In this document: positions 24,301-29,129 of the stretch, in pieces
Layout: every line of letters begins with the position of its first letter
Numbering within the stretch: position 1 is the first letter of the stretch
NCBI GenBank assembly: GCA_017444705.1
Contig: JAFSWA010000040.1
Location: forward strand, 1-29,129
Origin: a bacterium
GTDB taxonomy: Bacteria > Cyanobacteriota > Vampirovibrionia > Gastranaerophilales > Gastranaerophilaceae
Direction of reading: 5' to 3'
Length of the DNA: 29,129 bases
Translations under genes and position numbers: made by a program
Notes under the pieces: generated by a model
The model's database searches: none
What the model saw: only the letters and a program-made list of their open reading frames with translations
Told to the model about the DNA's origin: nothing

Positions 24301-24332
24301 ATGTAAAACAAATTGAGAGAGAAACATGGCTT
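24261..24332. repeat. Imperfect 20-bp inverted repeat around the module
   Basis: The arm at 24261-24280 (starting AAGCCATGT) pairs with the arm at 24313-24332 (ending ACATGGCTT) at 16 of 20 positions, including a perfect outer 9 bp. The 32-nt centre contains the ACTTTATATAA block. If that block is the -10, the repeat is a DNA operator. If transcription starts further upstream, it is an RNA hairpin. Confidence 0.5.
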
Positions 24333-24382
24333 ATTCTATTAAGTCGATTTAAAAAGAGAGATTATTAAAAGGAGAAGAGAAC

Positions 24383-24883
24383 ATGATGAACATGGTATCA
24401 CAACATTATTTTTTGCCCGGAAGCACATACAACATGGGCAGACAAATGCTCTTTTCTGTCAGCAGAATGAGCAGCTATCCGACGGTACCGGGAGGAATGT
24501 TTATAGGAGATCAATTGGGAAGAGTTAATGGTAATTTTATCGGTGGAATGGGTTTCCCCGGCGGACTTGGATTCGCAGGAGGATTCGGATTTCCGGGAGG
24601 ATTTAGATTCCCGGGCAGAATGGGATTCTTCGACCATTTCAGAGGACCACATCGTCATCATGGTCCAAGAGGACATCACTGTTGCCATCATGACCACGGT
24701 CCAAGAGGACACAGAGGTTTCCACAGAGGACATGATATCGGCTTCCACAGAGGACATGATGTCGGCTTTATGAGAGGTGCAGACTATGGCTTTAACACAG
24801 GCTACACGGCCGGTCTTATTAACAGCGGTAATCCGTTTGCTACCGCATTAGGCTTTGCATCATTAATAAATGAATGGTCTTAA
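24383..24883 (+). CDS. Gly/Phe- and His-rich low-complexity protein, 166 aa
   Basis: A 166-residue protein of unknown function with AAGGAG before the ATG. Residues about 54-83 are Gly/Phe-rich with MGFPGG, GFGFPGG and FRFPG repeats. Residues 85-127 are His/Arg/Gly-rich with 14 His and the pair Cys100-Cys101, in units such as HHGPRGHHCCHHDHGPRGH and FHRGHDIG. The last 40 residues are ordinary (NTGYTAGLI). The DNA has a 24-bp tandem duplication (24719-24742 and 24743-24766, one mismatch) and a repeated GGTCCAAGAGGACA (24662, 24698), so the region expanded by duplication. There is no signal peptide. Metal binding or condensate formation is an inference from composition. Confidence 0.7.
   Translation: MMNMVSQHYFLPGSTYNMGRQMLFSVSRMSSYPTVPGGMFIGDQLGRVNGNFIGGMGFPGGLGFAGGFGFPGGFRFPGRMGFFDHFRGPHRHHGPRGHHCCHHDHGPRGHRGFHRGHDIGFHRGHDVGFMRGADYGFNTGYTAGLINSGNPFATALGFASLINEWS
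24719..24766 (+). repeat. Tandem 24-bp duplication inside the His-rich gene
   Basis: TTCCACAGAGGACATGATAT at 24719 continues with CGGC and is immediately repeated at 24743-24766 with one A-to-G change. It keeps the reading frame and encodes FHRGHD-I/V-G twice. Confidence 0.85.
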
Positions 24884-24910
24884 TAAAAAATGGAAATTAA
24901 TTCAAAAATG

Positions 24911-24919
24911 TGCTAATCT
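24911..24919 (+). promoter_or_regulatory. Extended -10 element, predicted leaderless start of padR
   Basis: TGC followed by TAATCT at 24914-24919 lies exactly 6 nt before the ATG at 24926. No ribosome binding site and no obvious -35 box are present. The layout is the same as at ricT, the Nudix gene and the DUF559 gene. Confidence 0.45.
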
Positions 24920-24925
24920 TATTTT

Positions 24926-25435
24926 ATGCTTGAATTATTAATTCTATATGCACTAAATAAACAAGATAACACATTATACGGATTAAAAAAATTAATCGCA
25001 ACGCACTACGGAGAGGTTTCAATACCAAGCCATGGTGCGTTGTTTCCTGCTCTTAAAAGATTGGAAAACGAAAATCTTATAACCGTGAGAAAAAAACTTT
25101 CAAGTGGGGGAAAGCGTTACACATATTACAGCATAAGCGGTGATACGTCAGATTTTTTCAGAAAAAAATTTATGGAATTTAACAATGCAAAATCCGAAAC
25201 TTTGGACAGTTTTTTAATGTGGATGAAAATAAGGCTCATAGTAATTGATATGCTTGATAAAAATTTTCTTGAAGAGTTTAAGGAAAAGTGTTTGCTAAAA
25301 ACAAATTTTTATAAAAAACGTATAGAAGAAAAGCTTAATGATAAATATATTGAATTAACACGAATTCAAAGAACAATGATTATACAATATGAAAAAGAGC
25401 TTGAAGAATATGAAAAGCTACTGGAGCGGCTATAA
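24926..25435 (+). CDS. PadR family transcriptional regulator
   Basis: A 169-residue PadR-type repressor. The N-terminal winged helix-turn-helix covers about 1-75: ILYALNKQDNTLYGLKKLI, the recognition helix region IPSHGALFPALKRLENENLI, and the wing GGKRYTYYSIS. A long helical dimerisation region (about 80-169) follows with a strongly charged coiled-coil end. PadR proteins often repress a nearby gene; here the adjacent plus-strand gene is the Gly/His-rich protein 42 nt upstream. The ATG lacks a Shine-Dalgarno sequence and sits 6 nt after an extended -10, suggesting a leaderless transcript. It converges with a TPR gene, 15 nt apart. Confidence 0.9.
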   Translation: MLELLILYALNKQDNTLYGLKKLIATHYGEVSIPSHGALFPALKRLENENLITVRKKLSSGGKRYTYYSISGDTSDFFRKKFMEFNNAKSETLDSFLMWMKIRLIVIDMLDKNFLEEFKEKCLLKTNFYKKRIEEKLNDKYIELTRIQRTMIIQYEKELEEYEKLLERL

Positions 25436-25450
25436 TTTAAATTTAAGCAG

Positions 25451-26224
25451 CTAACTGTGAATTTTTTTGAGGTTATCAATATTTTTTTGAATTATTAATT
25501 TTTCTTCTTCGGAAATATCGAAATTCAGATAATCCTGAAAATATTCAATGGCATCTTCAACGTCATTTCTTGTCATATAAAGCATACCGAGCCTTTTATA
25601 AGAAAGCGGAAATTTGTCGTTAACGGTAATTGCTTTCAAGTGGTTTGAAATAGCCTTGTCAATATTATTTTGCATTTCATAAGACAGGGCAGCCTGATAG
25701 TAGATAATAGGGTTATTTTGTACTTTTTCAAGTACATTTTCAAAATTTCTTGATGATAATTCATAATCGCCCAAGTCAAAATAAATCATCCCTAAATCCC
25801 AATAAGCATCGACATTTTCAGGAGAAATATCCAATATAATATTTAATGCATCAATACCTTCTTCATATCTTTTGTCTTCAATGTAAACTCTTGCGAGATA
25901 GTGCAAAATTGCGACATTATCAGGAATTAAAGACGATGCTCTTTGTAAAAGTTCAATTGCTTTGAGCATTTCATTTTGAGAAAAATACATTTCCGCCAAA
26001 TTCAAATATGACTGGGGAGTAGATTCATCAATACTTATAGCTTTTAAAAAATTTTTTTCTGCCTTTTCAAATTGACCCAATTTCATTTCACAAAGTGCAA
26101 TATTATTTATCAGATTTTGGTTTAATTCATCATCAGGGAGTGCATCATTAAAAGCAGATAGGGCTTTTTCGTAATTTTCTTTTTGAAAAAAAGATACACC
26201 GTCATCAATTTTTGAATTAGTCAT
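25451..26224 (-). CDS. Tetratricopeptide repeat protein, 257 aa
   Basis: A 257-residue protein of about seven TPR units, for example FEKAEKNFLKAISIDESTPQ, AIELLQRASSLIPDNVAILH and AYWDLGMIYFDLGDYELSSR. I choose ATG 26224, with AGAGG 6 nt upstream; a TTG at 26230 overlaps that site. No signal peptide or enzymatic domain is present. It diverges from yebC, sharing an AT-rich 63-nt promoter region with TATAAT-like boxes on both strands. It is probably a cytoplasmic scaffold. Confidence 0.85.
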   Translation of the reverse strand: MTNSKIDDGVSFFQKENYEKALSAFNDALPDDELNQNLINNIALCEMKLGQFEKAEKNFLKAISIDESTPQSYLNLAEMYFSQNEMLKAIELLQRASSLIPDNVAILHYLARVYIEDKRYEEGIDALNIILDISPENVDAYWDLGMIYFDLGDYELSSRNFENVLEKVQNNPIIYYQAALSYEMQNNIDKAISNHLKAITVNDKFPLSYKRLGMLYMTRNDVEDAIEYFQDYLNFDISEEEKLIIQKNIDNLKKIHS

Positions 26225-26287
26225 TGTCAACCTCTCATATTTTTAGTATTATAATTATATTATATACAAAATAAAAAGGAAGTAATC

Positions 26288-27064
26288 GTGTCAGGACATT
26301 CAAAGTGGTCAACAATTAAACATAAGAAAGCAAAAGTAGATTCTCAACGTGCGGTAGTTTTTCAGAAGTATTCAAGGGAGCTTATGGTAGCGGCAAAACT
26401 TGGCGGACCGGATTTAAGTGCAAATTTTCGTTTGAGAACAGCGGTTGAAAAAGCAAAGGCAGCAGGATTGCCTAATGATAATATTAAGCGTGCCATAGAA
26501 AAGGGTGCAGGCGGCACAGACGGGGGAAATTACGAAGAATTAACCTATGAAGGCTACGGTGCGGGCGGCGTTGCTGTTTTTATAGAAGCAATGACCGATA
26601 ACAGAAACCGTACGGCGGGTGATATAAGAAGTTATTTCACAAAATTCAACGGGACTTTGGGCGAAACAGGTTGTGTCGGTTGGATGTTCAAACCCGTAGG
26701 ACAACTGTTTTTTGATGACTCAAACGATTTTGAAAAACTGTTTGAATTGGCACTTGAAGCCGGTGCTGATGATTTGGTAGAAGAAATGACCGAAGATGAA
26801 GACGGTGATGAAATTAAACAATATAAAATGATTACAACACCCGAAAACTTTCAAAAGGTTGTGGAATTTTTTGATAAACAGGGTATTAAACCTGTTTCAG
26901 AGGAATTAACGAGAATCCCTGAAAATTCGGTTGAGGTTACGGATGTAAAAATTGCGACAAATATAATGCGACTTTTGAATAATCTTGAAGAACACGACGA
27001 TGTCCAGAATGTTTATTCAAACTTTGATATTTCAGACGATATTATGGCACAAGTTGACGCATAA
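26288..27064 (+). CDS. yebC: YebC/TACO1 family protein
   Basis: A 258-residue YebC-family protein, starting at GTG 26288 with AAGGAAG 5 nt upstream. The N-terminus SGHSKWSTIKHKKAKVDSQR is diagnostic, followed by GLPNDNIKRAIEKGAGG and TDNRNRTAGDIRSYF. Family members are described both as transcription regulators and as ribosome-associated factors that help translation through difficult proline-rich stretches. The acidic segment EEMTEDEDGDEI (about 165-176) is normal for the family. It is monocistronic and followed by two small hairpins. Confidence 0.95.
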   Translation: MSGHSKWSTIKHKKAKVDSQRAVVFQKYSRELMVAAKLGGPDLSANFRLRTAVEKAKAAGLPNDNIKRAIEKGAGGTDGGNYEELTYEGYGAGGVAVFIEAMTDNRNRTAGDIRSYFTKFNGTLGETGCVGWMFKPVGQLFFDDSNDFEKLFELALEAGADDLVEEMTEDEDGDEIKQYKMITTPENFQKVVEFFDKQGIKPVSEELTRIPENSVEVTDVKIATNIMRLLNNLEEHDDVQNVYSNFDISDDIMAQVDA

Positions 27065-27325
27065 AGGATTTCATATTTTACTATCACTTTCTATGTGCAA
27101 AAGCACAATCTATCTATAAGGGCAAAAGCCCTTTTTCATTATACAATTTTATCAATTTTGAATTGAAGAGGAAAACCCCGTCATTCTGAAACATAAAACG
27201 TTAAAACGGCACTTGGATATACTATTTTCAGAATCTGTTTGATTAGTAAAAAGATGTGAACAACGCAAAATAAAAAATAGTGGAAACGGCAAAACGCCTT
27301 TTTCCACCCTGCATTCTGTATTCAG
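27065..27325. other. Intergenic region with hairpins and repeat remnants
   Basis: No gene is seen. It holds the hairpin TGTGC-AAAA-GCACA (27094-27107) and the terminator at 27118-27136. A 9-bp inverted repeat ATTCTGAAA/TTTCAGAAT (27183-27191, 27226-27234) lies in a stretch starting CGTCATTCTGAA, which resembles degenerate copies of a dispersed GTCATTCTGA...AGAATC repeat. A hairpin GTGGAAA...TTTCCAC with an inner GGC/GCC (about 27281-27308) follows. The content suggests accumulated small repeats next to the DUF559 unit. Confidence 0.5.
27118..27136 (+). terminator. Rho-independent terminator of yebC
   Basis: AAGGGC at 27118-27123 and GCCCTT at 27128-27133 form a 6-bp stem with an AAAA loop and a TTTTT run, 54 nt after the yebC stop. 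A similar AAAA-loop hairpin lies just before it at 27094-27107. Confidence 0.8.
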
Positions 27326-27364
27326 CCCCTCTCCCCCATAGGGAGAGGGGTTAGGGGTGAGGGG
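27326..27364. repeat. Left palindromic end of the DUF559 unit
   Basis: CCCCTCTCCC at 27326-27335 and GGGAGAGGGG at 27341-27350 are a perfect 10-bp palindrome around CCATA. TTA and the box GGGGTGAGGGG (27354-27364) follow. The nuclease gene's stop codon begins 4 nt further on. The box is the inverted counterpart of CTCACCCC at 27736-27743 on the other side of the gene. In the gene's direction this hairpin could also act as its terminator. Confidence 0.75.
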
Positions 27365-27367
27365 ATG

Positions 27368-27706
27368 TTATTTTATTACCTCTGATAATTTCAAATATAC
27401 TCCTTCTATATTTTTATCAATTTCATTATTCCAAAATCTAATTACTTTATAACCCTCTTTTTCAAAATATTTCGTTCTTTCAGTATCATAAATCATATTT
27501 TCATATTCATTATGTTGTCCGCCATCCAACTCTATTATTATTTTCTTTTCTTCACAAAAGAAATCTGCAACATATCTTCCAAAAGGGACTTGTCGTTTGA
27601 ATTTTAAATTATGGAATTTTCTATTTCTTAAAAGATTCCACAGAATTTTTTCTTGAGGAGTTTGATTTTTTCTTAAAATTTTAGCTATTTTTTGCATATC
27701 TTTCAT
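27368..27706 (-). CDS. DUF559 domain endonuclease-like protein
   Basis: A 112-residue DUF559 protein, a Vsr-like member of the PD-(D/E)XK nuclease superfamily. Visible motifs are RKNQTPQEKILWNLLRNR, FKRQVPFGRYVADFF (Asp48), IIIELDGGQH (Glu59, Asp61, His65) and GYKVIRFWNNEI, all typical and complete. Activity is inferred; family members are mostly uncharacterised. There is no ribosome binding site, and an extended -10 lies 6 nt before the ATG, so a leaderless transcript is likely. That -10 partly lies inside the repeated right-end element. The stop is 4 nt from the left palindrome. The gene thus sits snugly within a repeat-bounded cassette. Confidence 0.88.
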   Translation of the reverse strand: MKDMQKIAKILRKNQTPQEKILWNLLRNRKFHNLKFKRQVPFGRYVADFFCEEKKIIIELDGGQHNEYENMIYDTERTKYFEKEGYKVIRFWNNEIDKNIEGVYLKLSEVIK

Positions 27707-27712
27707 AATTGT

Positions 27713-27721
27713 ATTTTATCA
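27713..27721 (-). promoter_or_regulatory. Extended -10 element of the DUF559 gene
   Basis: On the minus strand TGA-TAAAAT (27713-27721) ends exactly 6 nt before the ATG at 27706. The first seven bases, TGATAAA, belong to the repeated element that also occurs at 28856. A solo repeat therefore carries most of the same -10 into a new site, reading TGATAAATT there. No -35 box is visible. Confidence 0.5.
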
Positions 27722-27811
27722 TAAAAAGCTATCATCTCACCCCACGGCAGACTATGTTGCTTTCGCAACACCCGCTGCCGTACCCCTCTCCTTAATGAGG
27801 AGAGGGGGAAT
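27715..27811. repeat. Right palindromic end of the DUF559 unit, repeat copy 1
   Basis: A 97-nt element. It contains CTCACCCC (27736-27743) and ACGGCAG/CTGCCGT (27744-27750, 27775-27781), which encloses TGTTGC/GCAACA (27755-27760, 27765-27770) with a TTTC loop. The palindrome CCCCTCTCCT/AGGAGAGGGG (27783-27792, 27798-27807) follows. Copy 2 at 28856-28951 differs by five substitutions and one A in a run. Confidence 0.85.
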
Positions 27812-27833
27812 TGTTGTCACCCGTTAAAACAAC

Positions 27834-27863
27834 AAAAGGCGAAGCTTTCGCTTCGCCTTTTTA
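27834..27863. terminator. Terminator of the prepilin gene at 27890
   Basis: AAAAGGCGAAGC at 27834-27845 and GCTTCGCCTTTT at 27850-27861 form a 12-bp stem with a TTTC loop. It lies just beyond the stop of the minus-strand prepilin gene. The stem is preceded by A and followed by T on either strand, so it can work both ways. Confidence 0.85.
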
Positions 27864-27889
27864 TAAGTATTACATACTTCTTTCAATAA

Positions 27890-28576
27890 TTATGTTGTCC
27901 AAGTAACACCAACTCCTGTAGCAGTAGGTGTTGTAACATCTTTATGGTCATTAGCTGCATTTTGATTTTGTGATTTTGTAATATTTAACATATCAGCAGC
28001 TTTATAGAAGCCATGAGTTGGGTTCGCTGTCGGTGCCAATGCACTACCAGTTGTTGGGGTAATTGCAGAAGGAATTTCTGAAGCTTTTGGAACAGTTGTA
28101 CCATTAATACCTGTTGTTTGCTCACTGTTAGCTAAGCCGCCTGCTGTCCACATTACAACACCATATCTCGGTGAACGTGCTGAATCATAAACAATTGCAT
28201 TACCTTCCTTACTAATTGCCCAAAGTGCACCATCAGCAGTAGTAAATATACATGTAGCATTTGCAGCTGCATTATTATTTTGTGTCATTTTGAAATATTG
28301 TTGTAATTCTGTACAACCACCGTCAGCTGCACCTGCAAAATTAGTTGCTTCTTCTTCAGCCATATAAACTTCTACAACGCTTTCATAAGTAGAAATTGCT
28401 TTTTTAAGTTTTGTAATAGCTGCCAATTCATTTTGTCTGTTAACTAATGACGGAATAGTCAACGCTGCGACTACACCCAAAATTGACAAAGTAATCAATA
28501 CTTCTGCCAAAGTAAATGCTTTTTTGTTGCTCGGCAACAAAGATTCATTCATAATCATCGTGTTTGATAATCTCAT
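27890..28576 (-). CDS. Type IV prepilin-like protein
   Basis: A 228-residue prepilin. Leader residues 1-20 end in NKKA, then FTLAEVLITLSILGVVAALT begins the mature N-terminal helix, with Glu+5 and a Pro a little further on. The residue before the cut is Ala, as in the prepilin at 16599. The globular part has two Cys (GGCTEL, ATCIF), an Ala/Asn-rich middle and a Thr/Pro/Ala-rich low-complexity stretch (about 165-190). The ATG follows AGAGGT. A good promoter and a hairpin leader precede it. It is a probable major or minor (pseudo)pilin, possibly surface exposed and variable. Confidence 0.9.
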   Translation of the reverse strand: MRLSNTMIMNESLLPSNKKAFTLAEVLITLSILGVVAALTIPSLVNRQNELAAITKLKKAISTYESVVEVYMAEEEATNFAGAADGGCTELQQYFKMTQNNNAAANATCIFTTADGALWAISKEGNAIVYDSARSPRYGVVMWTAGGLANSEQTTGINGTTVPKASEIPSAITPTTGSALAPTANPTHGFYKAADMLNITKSQNQNAANDHKDVTTPTATGVGVTWTT

Positions 28577-28612
28577 AGTTTTACCTCTTTTCTTTTTTAC
28601 CTATACTATCCT

Positions 28613-28628
28613 GTTCGGTTTCCCGAAC
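28613..28628 (-). promoter_or_regulatory. GNRA-loop hairpin in the prepilin leader
   Basis: On the coding (minus) strand GTTCGG-GAAA-CCGAAC forms a perfect 6-bp stem closed by a GAAA tetraloop of the stable GNRA class. It lies a few nucleotides after the predicted transcription start, where such hairpins often protect mRNA from 5'-end decay. Confidence 0.6.
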
Positions 28629-28639
28629 TTTCCAAATAT

Positions 28640-28668
28640 AATATAACATTTTTTTTCAGGCTTTGCAA
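28640..28668 (-). promoter_or_regulatory. Sigma-70-type promoter for the prepilin gene
   Basis: On the minus strand TTGCAA (28663-28668), 17 nt, then TATATT (28640-28645), with TG one base before the -10. Predicted initiation near 28633 gives a leader of about 57 nt that begins just before the GNRA hairpin. Confidence 0.6.
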
Positions 28669-28855
28669 CATTTATTTACAAAACTCAAAAATCTTGCCAC
28701 AACAAAGTTTACACCGTCTGTGTATTTTATGTCATATTTATTTGTTATTTATTTTATAAAATTAAAAGTTAAATTTTCGATTTATCTTTAATTTATATAA
28801 TCAGTATATACTATATTTTTTCATCTGTCAAGTGGTCTGAAAAAAAAAATTTTAA

Positions 28856-28951
28856 TTTATCATAAAAGCTATCACCTCACCCCATGGCAGACTATGTTGC
28901 TTTCGCGACACCCACTGCCGTACCCCTCTCCTTAATGAGGAGAGGGAGAAT
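28856..28951. repeat. Right-end element, solo repeat copy 2
   Basis: About 96 nt that match 27715-27811, with five substitutions and one fewer A. It has no DUF559 gene beside it. Within the inner hairpins, C-to-T and A-to-G changes turn a C-G and an A-T pair into T-G pairs on the plus strand, so an RNA of that strand would still fold. An open frame reading MADYVAFATPTAVP runs through it but looks accidental. Confidence 0.85.
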
Positions 28952-28953
28952 AT

Positions 28954-29098
28954 CATGTCTTTGCGAGCGAAAAGCGACGCAATCCAAAGTTTATGTTTTT
29001 TGGATTACTTCGGTCGTTTCACTCCTACCGCAAGCGGTACCCTCCCCCGTAAGGCTCGGCTGCCGCCTTGCCCACGGTTGATTTGTCGTAATGACATG
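28954..29098. repeat. Short dispersed repeat with terminal inverted ends
   Basis: CATGTCTTTGCGA at 28954-28966 and TCGTAATGACATG at 29086-29098 are inverted ends matching at 11 of 13 positions, bounding 145 bp. Inside are AATCCAAA/TTTGGATT (28981-28988, 28999-29006) and the palindrome ACCGCAAGCGGT. The TTGCGAGCG...GCAATCC wording is like the widespread ATTGCGAG-type intergenic repeats of many bacteria. It directly abuts the solo palindromic element and has no gene of its own. Confidence 0.6.
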
Positions 29099-29108
29099 TT
29101 GTTTATCG

Positions 29109-29124
29109 GTGCAAAAAATTGCAC
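29109..29124. other. Perfect hairpin at the right edge
   Basis: GTGCAA-AAAA-TTGCAC is a perfect 6-bp stem. The window ends a few bases later, so it cannot be told whether it is a terminator, part of another repeat or chance. Confidence 0.35.
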
Positions 29125-29129
29125 ACTAC

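Larger units (their letters stand above)
27326..27808. mobile_element. Candidate DUF559 nuclease-palindrome mobile unit
   Basis: The unit is made of a left palindrome and GGGGTGAGGGG box, the minus-strand DUF559 gene (27368-27706), the inverted CTCACCCC box, a GGCAG/CTGCC hairpin and a right palindrome. The two 10-bp GC-rich palindromes at the borders share the core CCCCTCTCC/GGAGAGGGG. The right end recurs without the gene at 28856-28951. No transposase and no target-site duplication are seen, so mobility is inferred from symmetry and recurrence alone. Confidence 0.5.
28577..28855. other. AT-rich region upstream of the prepilin gene
   Basis: No gene is seen. The left part is the leader and promoter of the minus-strand prepilin. 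From about 28680 to 28855 it is very AT-rich with poly-A/T runs (for example nine A at 28841-28849) and several TATA-like strings. I see no feature there that I can name. Confidence 0.5.

Noticed and set aside
24325..24351. Eight-codon leader peptide MAYSIKSI before the His-rich gene
   Set aside because: The GAGAGAG upstream is weak, the frame is very short and its start lies inside the inverted repeat; chance is as likely.
24398..24773. Ser/Met-rich minus-strand and Glu/Asp-rich plus-strand frames over the His-rich gene
   Set aside because: They are by-products of the low-complexity repeats in the real gene, whose start has AAGGAG.
28884..29081. 65-codon plus-strand frame reading MADYVAFATPTAVP
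   Set aside because: It runs through the palindromic repeat and the adjacent short repeat. It has no ribosome binding site and its sequence follows the repeat structure, so it is an accidental frame.
1..29129. tRNA, rRNA or CRISPR arrays
   Set aside because: Reading both strands I saw no cloverleaf with a TTCGA arm, no rRNA-like sequence and no regularly spaced direct repeats.

Overview
The window comes from a low-GC, diderm bacterium. The evidence for an outer membrane is the lipid A genes lpxD and lpxC next to fabZ. Two type IV prepilins carry the KKA/FTLAE processing site, most genes have AGGAG-type ribosome binding sites, and two neighbouring proteins share an N-terminal SFKG/SFGA motif. 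RicT, FlhB and a FliA-like sigma factor are also present. I infer a non-photosynthetic cyanobacterial relative of the Melainabacteria/Gastranaerophilales type, probably gut-associated. That placement rests on pattern recognition, not on a search.

Layout. 1-930: two overlooked small proteins on opposite strands (59 and 50 residues) and a 65-residue protein with a strong promoter. 931-4398 (minus): a membrane-anchored Lys/Ala-rich protein with an internal duplication, then the lpxD-lpxC-fabZ cluster. 4529-6489: two convergent lineage-type proteins, one with a GlnD-like nucleotidyltransferase motif, sharing a bidirectional terminator. 6662-12517 (plus): dnaE, apt, flhB and a FliA-like sigma factor, tightly spaced. 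12523-15904 (minus): ricT, ebfC, recR and a malic enzyme with a degenerate internal repeat. 15986-18785: a TPR-like anchored protein, a prepilin, a Nudix hydrolase and a protein with a PilB/GspE N-domain-like segment. 18962-23596 (plus): a catalytic/non-catalytic M16 protease pair, a large TPR protein and a YbgC-type thioesterase. 23597-26224: two unknown proteins with a shared upstream module, a PadR regulator and a second TPR protein. 26288-27064: yebC. 27065-29129: a repeat-rich accessory stretch holding a DUF559 nuclease gene bracketed by palindromes, a prepilin and a solo copy of one palindromic end.

Two signals stand out. First, a short DUF559 (PD-(D/E)XK-like) nuclease gene sits between GC-rich palindromes with inward inverted GGGGTGAG/CTCACCCC boxes. 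One end includes part of the gene's own -10 element and recurs 1.1 kb away without the gene. This resembles a REP/RAYT-like or MITE-like unit. Second, four genes lacking a Shine-Dalgarno sequence (ricT, the Nudix gene, padR and the DUF559 gene) each have an extended -10 of the form TGnTAAnnT exactly 6 nt before the ATG. This predicts leaderless transcripts.
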